A stretch of DNA of 64,000 nucleotides, from the NCBI RefSeq assembly GCF_024213665.1, contig NZ_JANAVP010000002.1, positions 6,021 to 70,020 on the forward strand, read 5' to 3'. The notes beneath the pieces were generated by a model. It made no database searches, was not told the DNA's origin, and saw nothing but the letters and a program-made list of their open reading frames with translations. Position numbers and translations under genes: made by a program. Every line of letters begins with the position of its first letter. The stretch's first letter is position 1. Shown here piece after piece: positions 36,688-45,426 of this stretch. This DNA comes from Streptomyces sp. A3M-1-3. Its GTDB lineage: Bacteria; Actinomycetota; Actinomycetes; Streptomycetales; Streptomycetaceae.

Positions 36688-38328
36688 GTGGCAAGGCGAC
36701 CACTCCCCCGCATTCTCCGCAGCGGCAGCGCATCCATCGCTCGCGGCCGCGAGTTCGCGCGCACGGCCGCCGACAGCGCCACGGACGTCCTCCATCCGCT
36801 CATCAGCATCAGTCGCGGTCTGCGTCGGCTGGCATCCGCCGGACGGCGCAGATGGGCCGCGACCCCCAAGGACCGGCGCGCTCCCGCGCTGCTCCTGGGC
36901 GCGGCCTGCGCCCTGGTCGTCGCGCTCATTCCGTACGGACCGCTGCTCGCCCTCATCACGGTGATGGCGGCGGCCGCCTGGAGCGGGCGTGACCGCACCC
37001 CCGTGAAGACCGGGCCCGACGAAGCGGAGAAGGAACGGCTCCAGGCCCTGTACGAGGCACTGGTCCCCTACTTCTCCGTGCCGGAGGACCCGGCTCCGCT
37101 GTTCACCCACGGCGGGGAGTGGGGCAAGGCGTTCAGCGAGCACACGTTCGACGACGCCGGCCGGCTCACCCGGCTGCGGATCCGTTACCCGGCGTACTTC
37201 ACCGACGGTGAGGCCGCGTCCCGGGCCCGGATCGAGCAGGTGCTGCACGCCAAGTCCGGGCGCGGTCGCGAGTACCTCTTCGAATGGGACGAGGAGAGCA
37301 ACCAGCTCGACCTGAGCGTGCTGGCGGCGCTGCCGACGGGCATCGCAGCTCAGCGCTTCGTGACCACTCCCGGCGAGATCGTCCTCGGCTTCACCGACCC
37401 GGGCGGCGTGCCGCGGAGCATGCCCGTCGCCGAGGGCGACGGGACCCGTGACGCACCGCCGGTGGTCTGGCGGACGGGCGCCCGTTCCACCGAGCCGCAC
37501 CTGCTGGCCGTCGGCCGGCCGGGCAGCGGCACCACCACACTCATCCGCTCGATCGCGCTGCAGGCCCTCGAACACGGCGACATCCTCGTCGTGGACGGCA
37601 GCGGGACGGGCGAGTACGCGTGCCTGACCGGGCGCACGGGCGTACTGGCCGTCGAATGCGGGCTGGCCGGCGCGCTGGCCACCCTCGAGTGGGCGGCGCA
37701 CGAGACCGAGCGCCGGCTGATCACCGCGAACCGGGCCCGCCAGGCGGGCCACCCCGCCCCCGAGGACACCCGGCGGCCGCTGTGGATCCTGCTCGACCGC
37801 CCCAGCGTGCTGGGGCACCTCGCGGCCGCGGACGGGCGGGCCGAGCCGCAGGACCTGCTGCGCGTGCCGCTGCGACACGGCCGGACGGCCAATGTCACGG
37901 TCGTGGTGGCCGACCAGTTCGAGAGCATGGAGATGATCGGCGAGACCGTACTCTCCGACACCCGCGCCCGGGTCGTGCTCGGCCCGGCCACGGTGAACGA
38001 GGTCGCGTCGGTGCTCGGCGCCCCGCCGCACACCACCCCGACCCAGGACGTCCCGACCGGCCGCGGATACGCCCGGCTGGGCACCGGACCCGTCCACCGC
38101 CTTCAGGTACCGGCCACGCCGGATCCCTACGACGACGCGACGAGCGAACCGCACCGCCGCGCGGTACTCGACCTGCTCCCGGAACACCAGATTCCGCCGG
38201 ACCCGGAGCCGGACGTCGGCACAGACGTCGAGACAGACGTGGAGACCGACAGCGAGCCCGACGCGGAGTCCGACATCGAGGCCAAGGCCGACATCAAGAG
38301 GCCGGCCCCAGTACCGGCCGAGGGCTGA
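36688..38328 (+). CDS. sffA: SffA-like FtsK/SpoIIIE-family protein
   Basis: 546-residue membrane-anchored ATPase-like protein. A basic N-terminus precedes a hydrophobic hairpin (ALLLGAACALVVALIPYGPLLALITVMAAAAW, about 68-100). The C-terminal RecA-like domain has a P-loop variant VGRPGSGTTTLIRSI in which the Walker A Lys is replaced by Thr (GSGTTT instead of GxGKT/S), followed by GDILVVDGSG and RPLWILLDRPS. An Asp/Glu-rich tail contains repeated DVETD units. In S. coelicolor SffA is a septum-associated protein that affects chromosome segregation during sporulation. The missing Walker Lys suggests weak or no ATP turnover. Confidence 0.85.
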   Translation: MARRPLPRILRSGSASIARGREFARTAADSATDVLHPLISISRGLRRLASAGRRRWAATPKDRRAPALLLGAACALVVALIPYGPLLALITVMAAAAWSGRDRTPVKTGPDEAEKERLQALYEALVPYFSVPEDPAPLFTHGGEWGKAFSEHTFDDAGRLTRLRIRYPAYFTDGEAASRARIEQVLHAKSGRGREYLFEWDEESNQLDLSVLAALPTGIAAQRFVTTPGEIVLGFTDPGGVPRSMPVAEGDGTRDAPPVVWRTGARSTEPHLLAVGRPGSGTTTLIRSIALQALEHGDILVVDGSGTGEYACLTGRTGVLAVECGLAGALATLEWAAHETERRLITANRARQAGHPAPEDTRRPLWILLDRPSVLGHLAAADGRAEPQDLLRVPLRHGRTANVTVVVADQFESMEMIGETVLSDTRARVVLGPATVNEVASVLGAPPHTTPTQDVPTGRGYARLGTGPVHRLQVPATPDPYDDATSEPHRRAVLDLLPEHQIPPDPEPDVGTDVETDVETDSEPDAESDIEAKADIKRPAPVPAEG

Positions 38329-38373
38329 GAGCCACGATCGACGCAGGCCGTGACCCCGGAGGGGCACGCACCC

Positions 38374-39873
38374 CTACGCCACGAAGGTCCGGGGGACTTC
38401 CGTGCCCGTCGTCGCTCCCGTTTCCACCAGCCGTGCCGCCGCAGCCAGCCGGACCGCCGCCTCCTCCGCCAGCGGACCGCCGACCGTGAACGGCAGCCGT
38501 ACGTATCCCTCGAACGCGCCGTCGACGCCGAAGCGCGGGCCGGACGGCACCCGTACCCCGACGCGTTCGCCGGCCTCCGCGACACGTGAGCCGGAGAGCC
38601 CGCCCGTACGCACCCACAGCGTGAGCCCGCCGCGCGGTACGTCGAACTCCCACTCCGGCAGCTCCTTGCGGACCGCCGCGACCAGGGCGTCGCAGTTCTC
38701 CCGCGCCTGGGTGCGGCGCATCTCGACGGCCGACTCCCAGCCGTCGGTGTGCATCAGCCAGTTGACCGCGAGCTGTTCGAGGACCGGGGTGCCCAGGTCC
38801 GCGTAGGCGCGTGCCGCGACCAGACTGCGGATCACATCGGGCGCCGCGCGCACCCAGCCGATCCGCATGCCTGCCCAGAAGGCCTTGCTCGCCGAGCCGA
38901 CGGTGAGGACCGTGCTGCCCGCCGGGTCGAACGCGCAGACCGGACGCGGCATCTCCATGTCCGGATCGAGGTGCAGCTCGGACATGGTCTCGTCGACGAC
39001 CAGGACCGTGCCGGCCGAGCGGGCGGCCTCGACGAGCTGCCTGCGCTGGTCCTCGTCCGCGAGGGCGCCGGTCGGGTTGTGGAAGTCGGCCACGACGTAG
39101 GCGAGCCGGGGCGCGGCGTCGCGCAGCACCTGGCGCCAGACGGGCAGGTCCCAGCCGGCCAGCCCGTCCGCCATGGCGACGGGCACCAGCCGGGCGCCGG
39201 CCGCCCGCATCAGCTGCAGGATGTTCGCGTACGACGGTGACTCGACCGCGATGCGCTCGCCGCGGCCCGCGAAGAGGTGGCAGATGGCGTCGATGGCGCC
39301 CATCGCGCCGGTGGTGACCATGATCTGTTCGGGCATGGTCGGGATGCCGCGCGCGGTGTAGCGGTCGGCGATCGTCCGGCGCAGCGCCGGCAGTCCCGCC
39401 GGGTAGTCGCCATGGGTGTGCGCGTACGGCGGCAACTCCTCCAGCGCGCCCTGCACGGCCCGGGTCAGCCACGGCTCCGGCGCGGGCAGCGCGGCGCAGC
39501 CGAGGTCGATCATCGAGCCGAGCGACTCGGGCGGCAGCGGCTCCAGGCCGCGGGCGGGCAGCGGGTTACCGGCCGGGACCGCGGTCCAGCTGCCCGCTCC
39601 CCTGCGGGACTCCAGGAAGCCCTCGGTGCGCAGTGCCTCATAGGCGGCGGCCACGGTCGTGCGGCTGACGGCCAGCGCCACGGCCAGTTCGCGCTCGGCG
39701 GGCAGCCGGGCGGCGACGGGGACCCGGCCCTCGAGGACGAGCAGCCGGATGCCGTCGGCGAGGGAGCGGTAGGCGGGCGGGCGGCGGGTGCCGGGCCCGG
39801 CCGGGCGGGCCTGCTGGGAGGTGAGCAGCCGGGCGAGTTGCGCGGCACCGACCGCCGAAGTCCACTGAGCCAT
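38374..39873 (-). CDS. MocR/GntR regulator with aminotransferase domain
   Basis: 499-residue MocR-subfamily regulator. The N-terminal GntR winged helix covers about residues 30-105 (YRSLADGIRLLVLEGRVPVAARLPAERELAVALAVSRTTVAAAYEAL). A fold-type I aminotransferase-like domain follows, with FHNPTGALADEDQR, DETMSELHLDP and the PLP lysine in VGSASKAFWAGMRIGW. It probably senses PLP or a PLP adduct. The partner gene on the other strand, 97 bp away, encodes a YczE-type membrane protein, the arrangement known for the YczR branch of MocR proteins, so it likely controls that gene. Confidence 0.93.
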   Translation of the reverse strand: MAQWTSAVGAAQLARLLTSQQARPAGPGTRRPPAYRSLADGIRLLVLEGRVPVAARLPAERELAVALAVSRTTVAAAYEALRTEGFLESRRGAGSWTAVPAGNPLPARGLEPLPPESLGSMIDLGCAALPAPEPWLTRAVQGALEELPPYAHTHGDYPAGLPALRRTIADRYTARGIPTMPEQIMVTTGAMGAIDAICHLFAGRGERIAVESPSYANILQLMRAAGARLVPVAMADGLAGWDLPVWRQVLRDAAPRLAYVVADFHNPTGALADEDQRRQLVEAARSAGTVLVVDETMSELHLDPDMEMPRPVCAFDPAGSTVLTVGSASKAFWAGMRIGWVRAAPDVIRSLVAARAYADLGTPVLEQLAVNWLMHTDGWESAVEMRRTQARENCDALVAAVRKELPEWEFDVPRGGLTLWVRTGGLSGSRVAEAGERVGVRVPSGPRFGVDGAFEGYVRLPFTVGGPLAEEAAVRLAAAARLVETGATTGTEVPRTFVA

Positions 39874-39906
39874 GATCCCAGTCCACCTTCCCCGAATTGG
39901 CCATGG

Positions 39907-39938
39907 ATGACATCTCTTTCCAAGCCACAGAGTGTCAT
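39907..39938. promoter_or_regulatory. Inverted repeat in the mocR-yczE intergenic region
   Basis: ATGACA and TGTCAT arms are separated by 20 bases between the divergent starts at 39873 and 39971. The site is placed to cover both promoters, so it is a candidate operator for the MocR protein. The arms are short, and chance cannot be excluded. Confidence 0.4.
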
Positions 39939-39970
39939 GAACCGGGCCACTACCACCACAGGGGCGCACC

Positions 39971-40606
39971 TTGACCCGTCGACTGCTGTATCTCTACCTC
40001 GGTCTGGCGCTGTACGGAGTGAGCTCCGCGCTCCTCGTACGCGCCGGGCTCGGCCTGGAACCGTGGGGTGTGCTGCACCAGGGCCTGGCCGAGCGGACCG
40101 GGCTGACCATCGGCGTGGTCTCGATCATCGTGGGCGCGGTGGTGCTGCTGCTGTGGATCCCGATCCGCCAGCGGCCGGGCCTCGGCACGGTGTCGAACGT
40201 GTTCGTGATCGGGATCGCGATGGACGGCACCCTCGCCGTGGTCCCGGCTGCCGGGTCCCTCGCGGTCGGCATTCCGCTGATGGCGGCTGCCATCGTCCTC
40301 AACGGCGTGGCCACCGGGCTGTACATCTCCGCCCGCTTCGGCCCGGGCCCGCGGGACGGCCTGATGACCGGCCTGCACCGGACGACCGGACGGTCGATCC
40401 GCCTGGTGCGCACCGGCATCGAGGTGGCCGTGGTGGCCACCGGCTTCGTCCTCGGGGGCTCGGTCGGCGTGGGCACGGTCCTGTACGCGGTGGCGATCGG
40501 CCCCCTCGCGCAGATCTTCCTGCGCGTGTTCGCCATTCCGGCGGCGGACACCGTCAGCCCCGTGGTCGCCGGCCGGAAACCCGGACGAGCGATACTGCCC
40601 AAGTGA
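39971..40606 (+). CDS. YczE/YyaS/YitT-type membrane protein
   Basis: 211-residue integral membrane protein with five predicted spans. It begins LYLYLGLALYGVSSALLVRAGLGLEPWGVLHQGL, the characteristic YczE block, and has SARFGPGPRDGLMTGLH in the C-terminal half. The only start in the right place is TTG at 39971, preceded by AGGGGCG. The substrate is unknown; MocR control suggests a link to vitamin B6 or amino-acid-related compounds. It overlaps the next gene by GTGA. Confidence 0.88.
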   Translation: MTRRLLYLYLGLALYGVSSALLVRAGLGLEPWGVLHQGLAERTGLTIGVVSIIVGAVVLLLWIPIRQRPGLGTVSNVFVIGIAMDGTLAVVPAAGSLAVGIPLMAAAIVLNGVATGLYISARFGPGPRDGLMTGLHRTTGRSIRLVRTGIEVAVVATGFVLGGSVGVGTVLYAVAIGPLAQIFLRVFAIPAADTVSPVVAGRKPGRAILPK

Positions 40607-41367
40607 CAGACGTACGCCATCCCTATCTCGACCACCCCGGCACCATCCCCTTCGCTCACCGCGGCGGGGCGGCGGGCGGCCTGGAGAACACCGCGGCCGC
40701 CTTCCTGCGGGCCGCCAAGGCGGGCTACCGCTATTTCGAGACCGATGTGCATGCCACGGCCGACGGAAAGCTCGTGGCCTTCCACGACGCGACGCTGGAC
40801 CGGGTGACCGACGCGCGGGGCCGGATAGCGGCGCTGCCCTGGAGCGAGGTACGGCAGGCGCGGGTGGCGGGCCATGAGCCGCTGCCGCTGTTCGAGGAAC
40901 TCCTCGAAGCGTTTCCCGAGGCCCGCTGGAACGTCGACATCAAGGCTGAGCCTGCCCTCCTGCCGCTGCTGGATCTGATCCGCAGGACCGGAGCCTGGGA
41001 CCGGGTGTGCGTCGGTTCGTTCTCGGAGAGCCGGGTGGCCAGGGCGCACCGCATGGCGGGCCCCCGGCTCGCCACGTCGTACGGCGTCCGGGGCGTCCTG
41101 GGCCTGCGGCTGCGGTCGTACGCGATCCCCGCCGCCCTGCGCAGCGGCGCCGTGGCAGCGCAGGTTCCCGAGTCCCAGGCCGGCATCCGCGTGGTGGACC
41201 GCCGGTTCATCGAAACCGCACATGCCCATGGGCTGCAGGTCCATGTCTGGACGGTCAATGAGGCGGATCGGATGGCAGCGCTCCTGGACCTGGGCGTGGA
41301 TGGCATCATGACCGACCAGATCGACCTCCTGCGCACGGTGCTGACCGAGCGGGGAGTCTGGACCTGA
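40603..41367 (+). CDS. Glycerophosphodiester phosphodiesterase
   Basis: 254-residue GDPD-family TIM barrel that cleaves glycerophosphodiesters to sn-glycerol 3-phosphate and an alcohol. Catalytic motifs: AHRGGAAGGLENT (active-site His and Glu/Asn), FETDVHATADGKLVAFHDATLDR (metal ligands E, D and the second His) and NVDIKAE. The C-terminus carries HVWTVNEADRMAALLDLGVDGIMTDQID. It has no signal peptide, so it is cytoplasmic. The GTG start at 40603 overlaps the yczE stop, so the two are coupled. Confidence 0.93.
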   Translation: MTDVRHPYLDHPGTIPFAHRGGAAGGLENTAAAFLRAAKAGYRYFETDVHATADGKLVAFHDATLDRVTDARGRIAALPWSEVRQARVAGHEPLPLFEELLEAFPEARWNVDIKAEPALLPLLDLIRRTGAWDRVCVGSFSESRVARAHRMAGPRLATSYGVRGVLGLRLRSYAIPAALRSGAVAAQVPESQAGIRVVDRRFIETAHAHGLQVHVWTVNEADRMAALLDLGVDGIMTDQIDLLRTVLTERGVWT

Positions 41368-41418
41368 ACGCCGCGCCGCCGTCACCGGTGCCGCACGGGG
41401 ACGAGCGAGGGGGCGCGG

Positions 41419-42777
41419 GTGAGTGCGGAGACCGCGGACGGGGCAGACGCGACGGCGGAAGCCGCCGGGCGCAGACGTGAGCAGCATGGCTGGTACTTCT
41501 ACGACTTCGCGTGTTCCGTCTATTCGACGAGCGTCCTCACGGTGTTCCTGGGGCCGTATCTGACCGAGGTGGCCAAGGCCGCCGCCGACGCGGACGGCTT
41601 CGTCCACCCGCTGGGCATCCCGGTGCGGGCCGGTTCGTTCTTCGCGTACTCGGTGTCCGCCTCGGTGATCCTGGCGGTTCTGGTGATGCCCCTCGTGGGC
41701 GCGTTGGCGGACCGTACGGGCCGCAAGAAGCCACTCCTCGCGGCCGCCGCCTATGTGGGCGCGGCCGCGACGGCCGGCATGTTCTTCCTGGACGGCCACC
41801 GCTATCTGCTGGGCGGCTTCCTGCTGATCGTGGCCAACGCGTCGCTGGCCGTCTCGATGGTGCTGTACAACGCCTATCTCCCGCAGATCGCCGAGCCGGC
41901 CGAGCGCGACTCGGTCTCCTCCCGGGGCTGGGCGTTCGGCTACAGCTCGGGCGCCCTGGTGCTCGTCCTCAACCTGGTCCTGTTCCAGGGCCATGACGCG
42001 TTCGCCATCTCGCAGGGGACGGCCGTACGGATCTGCCTGGCCTCGGCCGGGGTGTGGTGGGGCGCCTTCACGGTGATCCCGCTGCGGCGGCTGCGCGACC
42101 GGGCGGTGGCCCGCGAAGGCGGGTTGGTCCCGGTCGGCCAGGGCTGGCGGCAGTTGATCTCCACGCTGAAGGACATGCGCCGGCACCCGCTGACGCTGTC
42201 GTTCCTGCTCGCCTATCTCGTCTACAACGACGGCGTGCAGACGGTGATCTCGCAGGCCTCGGTGTACGGGTCCGAGGAACTGGGCCTGGAGCAGTCCACG
42301 CTCATCGTGGCCGTACTGCTGGTGCAGGTGCTGGCGGTGGCAGGGGCCCTGGGGATGGGCCGGCTGGCTCGTACCTACGGCGCGAAGCGCGTCATCCTCG
42401 GCTCGCTCGCCGCCTGGACGCTGACCCTGGCGGCGGGGTACTTCCTGCCGGCCGGGGCGCCGGTCTGGTTCTTCGTGCTGGCCTCGGCGATCGGGCTGGT
42501 CCTGGGCGGCAGCCAGGCGCTGTCCCGTTCGCTGTTCTCGCACCTGGTGCCTCGGGGCAAGGAGGCCGAGTACTTCTCCGCGTACGAGATGAGCGACCGC
42601 GGCATGAGCTGGCTCGGGCCGCTGGTGTTCGGACTGACGTACCAGGTCACGGGCAGCTACCGGGAGGCGATCATCTCTCTTGTGATCTTCTTCGGGCTGG
42701 GATTTGTCCTGCTCGCCCGGGTCCCGGTGAGGCGCGCGGTGGAGGCAGCGGGCAATCCTGTGCCGGACCGGATTTAG
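41419..42777 (+). CDS. MFS transporter, UMF1/Atg22-like
   Basis: 452-residue permease with twelve hydrophobic segments. The first reads WYFYDFACSVYSTSVLTVFLGPYL and loop 2-3 carries GALADRTGRKKPLL, the MFS motif A. The W-x-x-Y-D-x-A-N/C-S start and NDGVQTVISQASVYG are typical of the UMF1 (Atg22-like) branch, where nutrient efflux has been proposed. The GTG start at 41419 follows GAGGGGGCGCGG. It is the third gene in line after yczE and the GDPD gene. Confidence 0.9.
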   Translation: MSAETADGADATAEAAGRRREQHGWYFYDFACSVYSTSVLTVFLGPYLTEVAKAAADADGFVHPLGIPVRAGSFFAYSVSASVILAVLVMPLVGALADRTGRKKPLLAAAAYVGAAATAGMFFLDGHRYLLGGFLLIVANASLAVSMVLYNAYLPQIAEPAERDSVSSRGWAFGYSSGALVLVLNLVLFQGHDAFAISQGTAVRICLASAGVWWGAFTVIPLRRLRDRAVAREGGLVPVGQGWRQLISTLKDMRRHPLTLSFLLAYLVYNDGVQTVISQASVYGSEELGLEQSTLIVAVLLVQVLAVAGALGMGRLARTYGAKRVILGSLAAWTLTLAAGYFLPAGAPVWFFVLASAIGLVLGGSQALSRSLFSHLVPRGKEAEYFSAYEMSDRGMSWLGPLVFGLTYQVTGSYREAIISLVIFFGLGFVLLARVPVRRAVEAAGNPVPDRI

Positions 42778-42863
42778 ACCTCGAAGTGAAAGGCCGGTAG
42801 TGTACGCCTTCGGCCTGCCAGGCGGACCGTTACTGCGCGCTAAAGAAGTAGAAACGCCGGGTG

Positions 42864-42881
42864 ACATCTGCGGCCAGATGT
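42864..42881. repeat. Inverted repeat upstream of rbpA
   Basis: ACATCTG and CAGATGT arms flank the four bases CGGC, 75 bp before the sigma-R promoter and 87 bp after the MFS stop. It could be a terminator for the MFS gene (there is no U tract) or a protein-binding site. Confidence 0.4.
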
Positions 42882-42955
42882 GACAAACCGGGCACTGGTG
42901 GGTACTCCAACCCTTGCAAAAGCAGCGGCACGACGGGCGACGCATGACCCGGAAC

Positions 42956-42982
42956 GGGAATCTTTACCGCCGACCGGACGTT
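42956..42982 (+). promoter_or_regulatory. Sigma-R-type promoter of rbpA
   Basis: GGGAAT, 18 bases, then GTT is a full match to the GGAAT-N18-GTT consensus of the thiol-oxidative-stress sigma factor. It lies about 60 bp before the rbpA ATG. In S. coelicolor rbpA is a known sigma-R target, which fits. Confidence 0.85.
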
Positions 42983-43043
42983 GACCGGATGACGACGACA
43001 GCGACACCTGTCCTGTGGGCGACAAGCCCGGGAGGCACGATTC

Positions 43044-43418
43044 ATGAGTGAGCGAGCTCTCCGCGGTACGCGACTCGTGGTGACCAGCTACGAGACGGAC
43101 CGCGGCATCGATCTGGCCCCGCGCCAGGCGGTGGAGTACGCATGCGAGAACGGACATCGATTCGAGATGCCGTTCTCTGTAGAGGCGGACATTCCGCCGG
43201 AGTGGGAGTGCAAGGCGTGTGGCGCCCAGGCACTCCTGGTGGACGGCGACGGCCCTGAGGAGAAGAAGGGCAAGCCCGCCCGTACGCACTGGGACATGCT
43301 CATGGAGCGGCGCACCCGCGAGGAGCTCGAGGAGGTGCTGGCCGAGAGGCTGGCCGTTCTCCGCTCCGGTGCCATGAACATTGCCGTGCATCCGCGGGAC
43401 AGCCGCAAGTCCGCATAG
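43044..43418 (+). CDS. rbpA: RNA polymerase-binding protein RbpA
   Basis: 124-residue essential activator that binds RNA polymerase and the group I/II sigma factors and stabilises the open complex. Domain order: N-terminal tail (RALRGTRLVVTSYETDRGIDLAPRQ), zinc-type core barrel with CENGH and CKACG, a basic linker around EEKKGKPARTHWDMLMERR, and the C-terminal sigma-interacting helices EELEEVLAERLAVLRSG. Its sigma-R-type promoter links it to disulphide stress and rifampicin tolerance. A strong terminator follows. Confidence 0.97.
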   Translation: MSERALRGTRLVVTSYETDRGIDLAPRQAVEYACENGHRFEMPFSVEADIPPEWECKACGAQALLVDGDGPEEKKGKPARTHWDMLMERRTREELEEVLAERLAVLRSGAMNIAVHPRDSRKSA

Positions 43419-43463
43419 CGCCCAGGCGTTCGCGTACGCACCGCAACAACCGAACAGAACAAG

Positions 43464-43511
43464 AGCCGCGGGCTGCTGCACACTCCAGGGTGTGCCGCAG
43501 CCCGCGGCTTT
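43464..43511. terminator. Strong hairpin between rbpA and fxsA
   Basis: An almost perfect stem, AGCCGCGGGCTGC...CAC with GTG...GCAGCCCGCGGCT, encloses a small loop and ends in TTT. It lies between the convergent ends of rbpA and fxsA and should work in both directions. Confidence 0.88.
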
Positions 43512-43536
43512 GCTGTGACGGGTGCCCGCCCCCCGG

Positions 43537-44106
43537 TCAGGGGGTGAGCGGCGGTCGCGGGCCCTCGTCCTGGCGCGGCGCGGGACCGTCCGGCCGGATC
43601 ACCTCACCCTGCACGACCTTTCCGTCCGGGCGGTGAATGCGGGCCTGCTGGAAGGCGTCGCCCAGGCTGCCGGGGGTGGCGGCCCGCATCCGGTCGAGCG
43701 ACCGCTCCGCGTACGCGCCGAGCCGCGAGCGGACCGGCGGGAGAAGCAGCAGCAGCCCGGCCGCGTCCGAGATCAGTCCCGGCATCATCAGCAGCAGGCC
43801 GCCGAGCATCATGAAGCCGTTGCCGCCGGACTGCTTGTCCCGGCCGGCGGGTACGGCGCCCGACTGGGCCTGCTGGAGGGTCTCGGTCAGGCTGGTGAAC
43901 GCGCGGCGGCCGGCCCGCTTGATGACCACCGCACCGAGCACGGCCCCGCCCACCAGCAGCGCGAGAACCGTCAGGCCGCCCGCGGCGTCCGCGACGACCG
44001 TCAGCAGCCAGATCTCGAGGACCAGCCAGGCGGCGAGGGCGAGAGGGAGGAAGGAACGGGCTCGGGAGCGCTTGGGAGCCGCGGGAGCGGGTGTGCCGGT
44101 CGTCAT
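43537..44106 (-). CDS. fxsA: FxsA family membrane protein
   Basis: 189-residue membrane protein of the FxsA (suppressor of F exclusion) family. A first long span ARSFLPLALAAWLVLEIWLLTVVA is followed by GGLTVLALLVGGAVLGAVVIKRAGR and, after LTETLQQ, the conserved FMMLGGLLLMMPGLISDAAGLLLLLPPVR. The C-terminal tail is charged and cytoplasmic. The molecular role is unknown. The start is set at 44106, where the N-terminus has family length. Confidence 0.92.
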   Translation of the reverse strand: MTTGTPAPAAPKRSRARSFLPLALAAWLVLEIWLLTVVADAAGGLTVLALLVGGAVLGAVVIKRAGRRAFTSLTETLQQAQSGAVPAGRDKQSGGNGFMMLGGLLLMMPGLISDAAGLLLLLPPVRSRLGAYAERSLDRMRAATPGSLGDAFQQARIHRPDGKVVQGEVIRPDGPAPRQDEGPRPPLTP

Positions 44107-44150
44107 GCTCCCAGTGTGCCCGGTGGCACAGCAGGTCGGCATAAGGGTGA

Positions 44151-44918
44151 TCAGGAAGGCTTGCGGCCGAGGAGACGGTTCGCCCGCGTGCCGACGCCCC
44201 AGGCGGTGACGCGCCAGAGGGCCTCCACGACGATGTCACGGCTCATCTTGCTGTCGCCGACCTCGCGCTCGACGAAGGTGATGGGAACCTCGACGACGTG
44301 GTAGCCCGCCTTGACCGCGCGGCGGGCCAGGTCGACCTGGAAGCAGTACCCCTGGGAGGCGACCTCCTCCAGCCCGAGCCCTTCGAGGGTCTCCTTGCGG
44401 AAGGCCCGGTAGCCGCCCGTCACGTCCCGGATCGGCACGTCCAGCAGCAGCCTGGAGTACGTGCTGCCGCCGCGGGAGAGGAACTCACGGGACTTGGGCC
44501 AGTTGACCACCCGCCCGCCCGGGACCCAGCGCGAGCCGAGGACCAGGTCGGCGCCCTTCAGCGCGGTCAGCAGCCGGGGCAGCTCCTCGGGCTGGTGGGA
44601 GCCGTCGGCGTCCATCTCGACCAGTACGCCGTAGCCGTGCTCGAGACCCCAGCGGAAGCCGGCCAGGTAGGCGGCCCCGAGCCCCTCCTTGCCCCTGCGG
44701 TGGAGGACCTGGACGTGGTCGTCCTCGGCGGCGAGCTCGTCGGCGATCTTGCCGGTGCCGTCCGGGCTGTTGTCGTCGGCCACGAGGATGTGCGCCTCGG
44801 GCACCGCGGACCGTACCCGGGTGACGATCGGCTTGATGTTCTCCGCCTCGTTGTAGGTCGGAATGATCACCAAGGCTGTGCCGAGCGGGCCGTACCGCCG
44901 CTCACCGCCGTCGCTCAC
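44151..44918 (-). CDS. ppm1: Polyprenol monophosphomannose synthase
   Basis: 255-residue GT2 enzyme that transfers mannose from GDP-mannose to polyprenyl phosphate on the inner membrane face; the product feeds protein O-mannosylation. Motifs: VIIPTYNEAENI, DDNSPDGTG, GLGAAYLAGF, the DAD metal site in EMDADGSHQPEEL, and SRGGSTYSR. No fused N-acyltransferase domain is present, unlike some mycobacterial Ppm1. In S. coelicolor loss of this gene gives phage and antibiotic phenotypes. The GTG start at 44918 follows AAGGGGAAGCA. Confidence 0.95.
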   Translation of the reverse strand: MSDGGERRYGPLGTALVIIPTYNEAENIKPIVTRVRSAVPEAHILVADDNSPDGTGKIADELAAEDDHVQVLHRRGKEGLGAAYLAGFRWGLEHGYGVLVEMDADGSHQPEELPRLLTALKGADLVLGSRWVPGGRVVNWPKSREFLSRGGSTYSRLLLDVPIRDVTGGYRAFRKETLEGLGLEEVASQGYCFQVDLARRAVKAGYHVVEVPITFVEREVGDSKMSRDIVVEALWRVTAWGVGTRANRLLGRKPS

Positions 44919-45426
44919 TGCTTCCCCTTAAAGTCCGTTCAGAACACCACCATAGCGAGCGCACGTGTACGGGCCCGCCCCGACGCGGGCGCCGGGTGCC
45001 GGCCGGCGGAAAACGGGGAACTGCGGATCGGGGCCCGGCGCCCTTCGGGCCGACCTGGGACCCGCTGGCTGCGGGTCTACCGAGAGCCGTTGTCTACTGA
45101 ACGTCCGGGCCCCACCCGGGTCGCACCTGCCGGCCGGCTGAAACCTTCCCTCGCCCCCGAGGCGCGGGCGCTGAACCTGGCTCCCAGTGGTGGTGCGCCG
45201 GTGCGGCACACCGCCCCATGACCCAGCGGCGTTCGACGACTGCGTGGAGGTTTCCCGGCCGGACGTCCTGTGGTGGACCCGGCCGAACCTACCGGCCGGT
45301 GGCCGCCCCCTGTCAACAGTCGTTCGACCTGCGGCGTTTCATCGAACCAGCAGGTCAGTACGGAGGGGCCGGGCGGCGAACCGGCCGCGCGGCGCACATC
45401 GATCGGCGGAACGGCACGCCCCCATG
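44919..45426. other. Gene-free region upstream of ppm1
   Basis: 508 bp between the amidohydrolase stop and ppm1. ORFs across it are Arg/Pro/Gly-rich and look non-coding. TATGGT at 44954-44949 (minus strand) could be a -10 for ppm1, but no good -35 is seen. I see nothing else definite. Confidence 0.4.
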
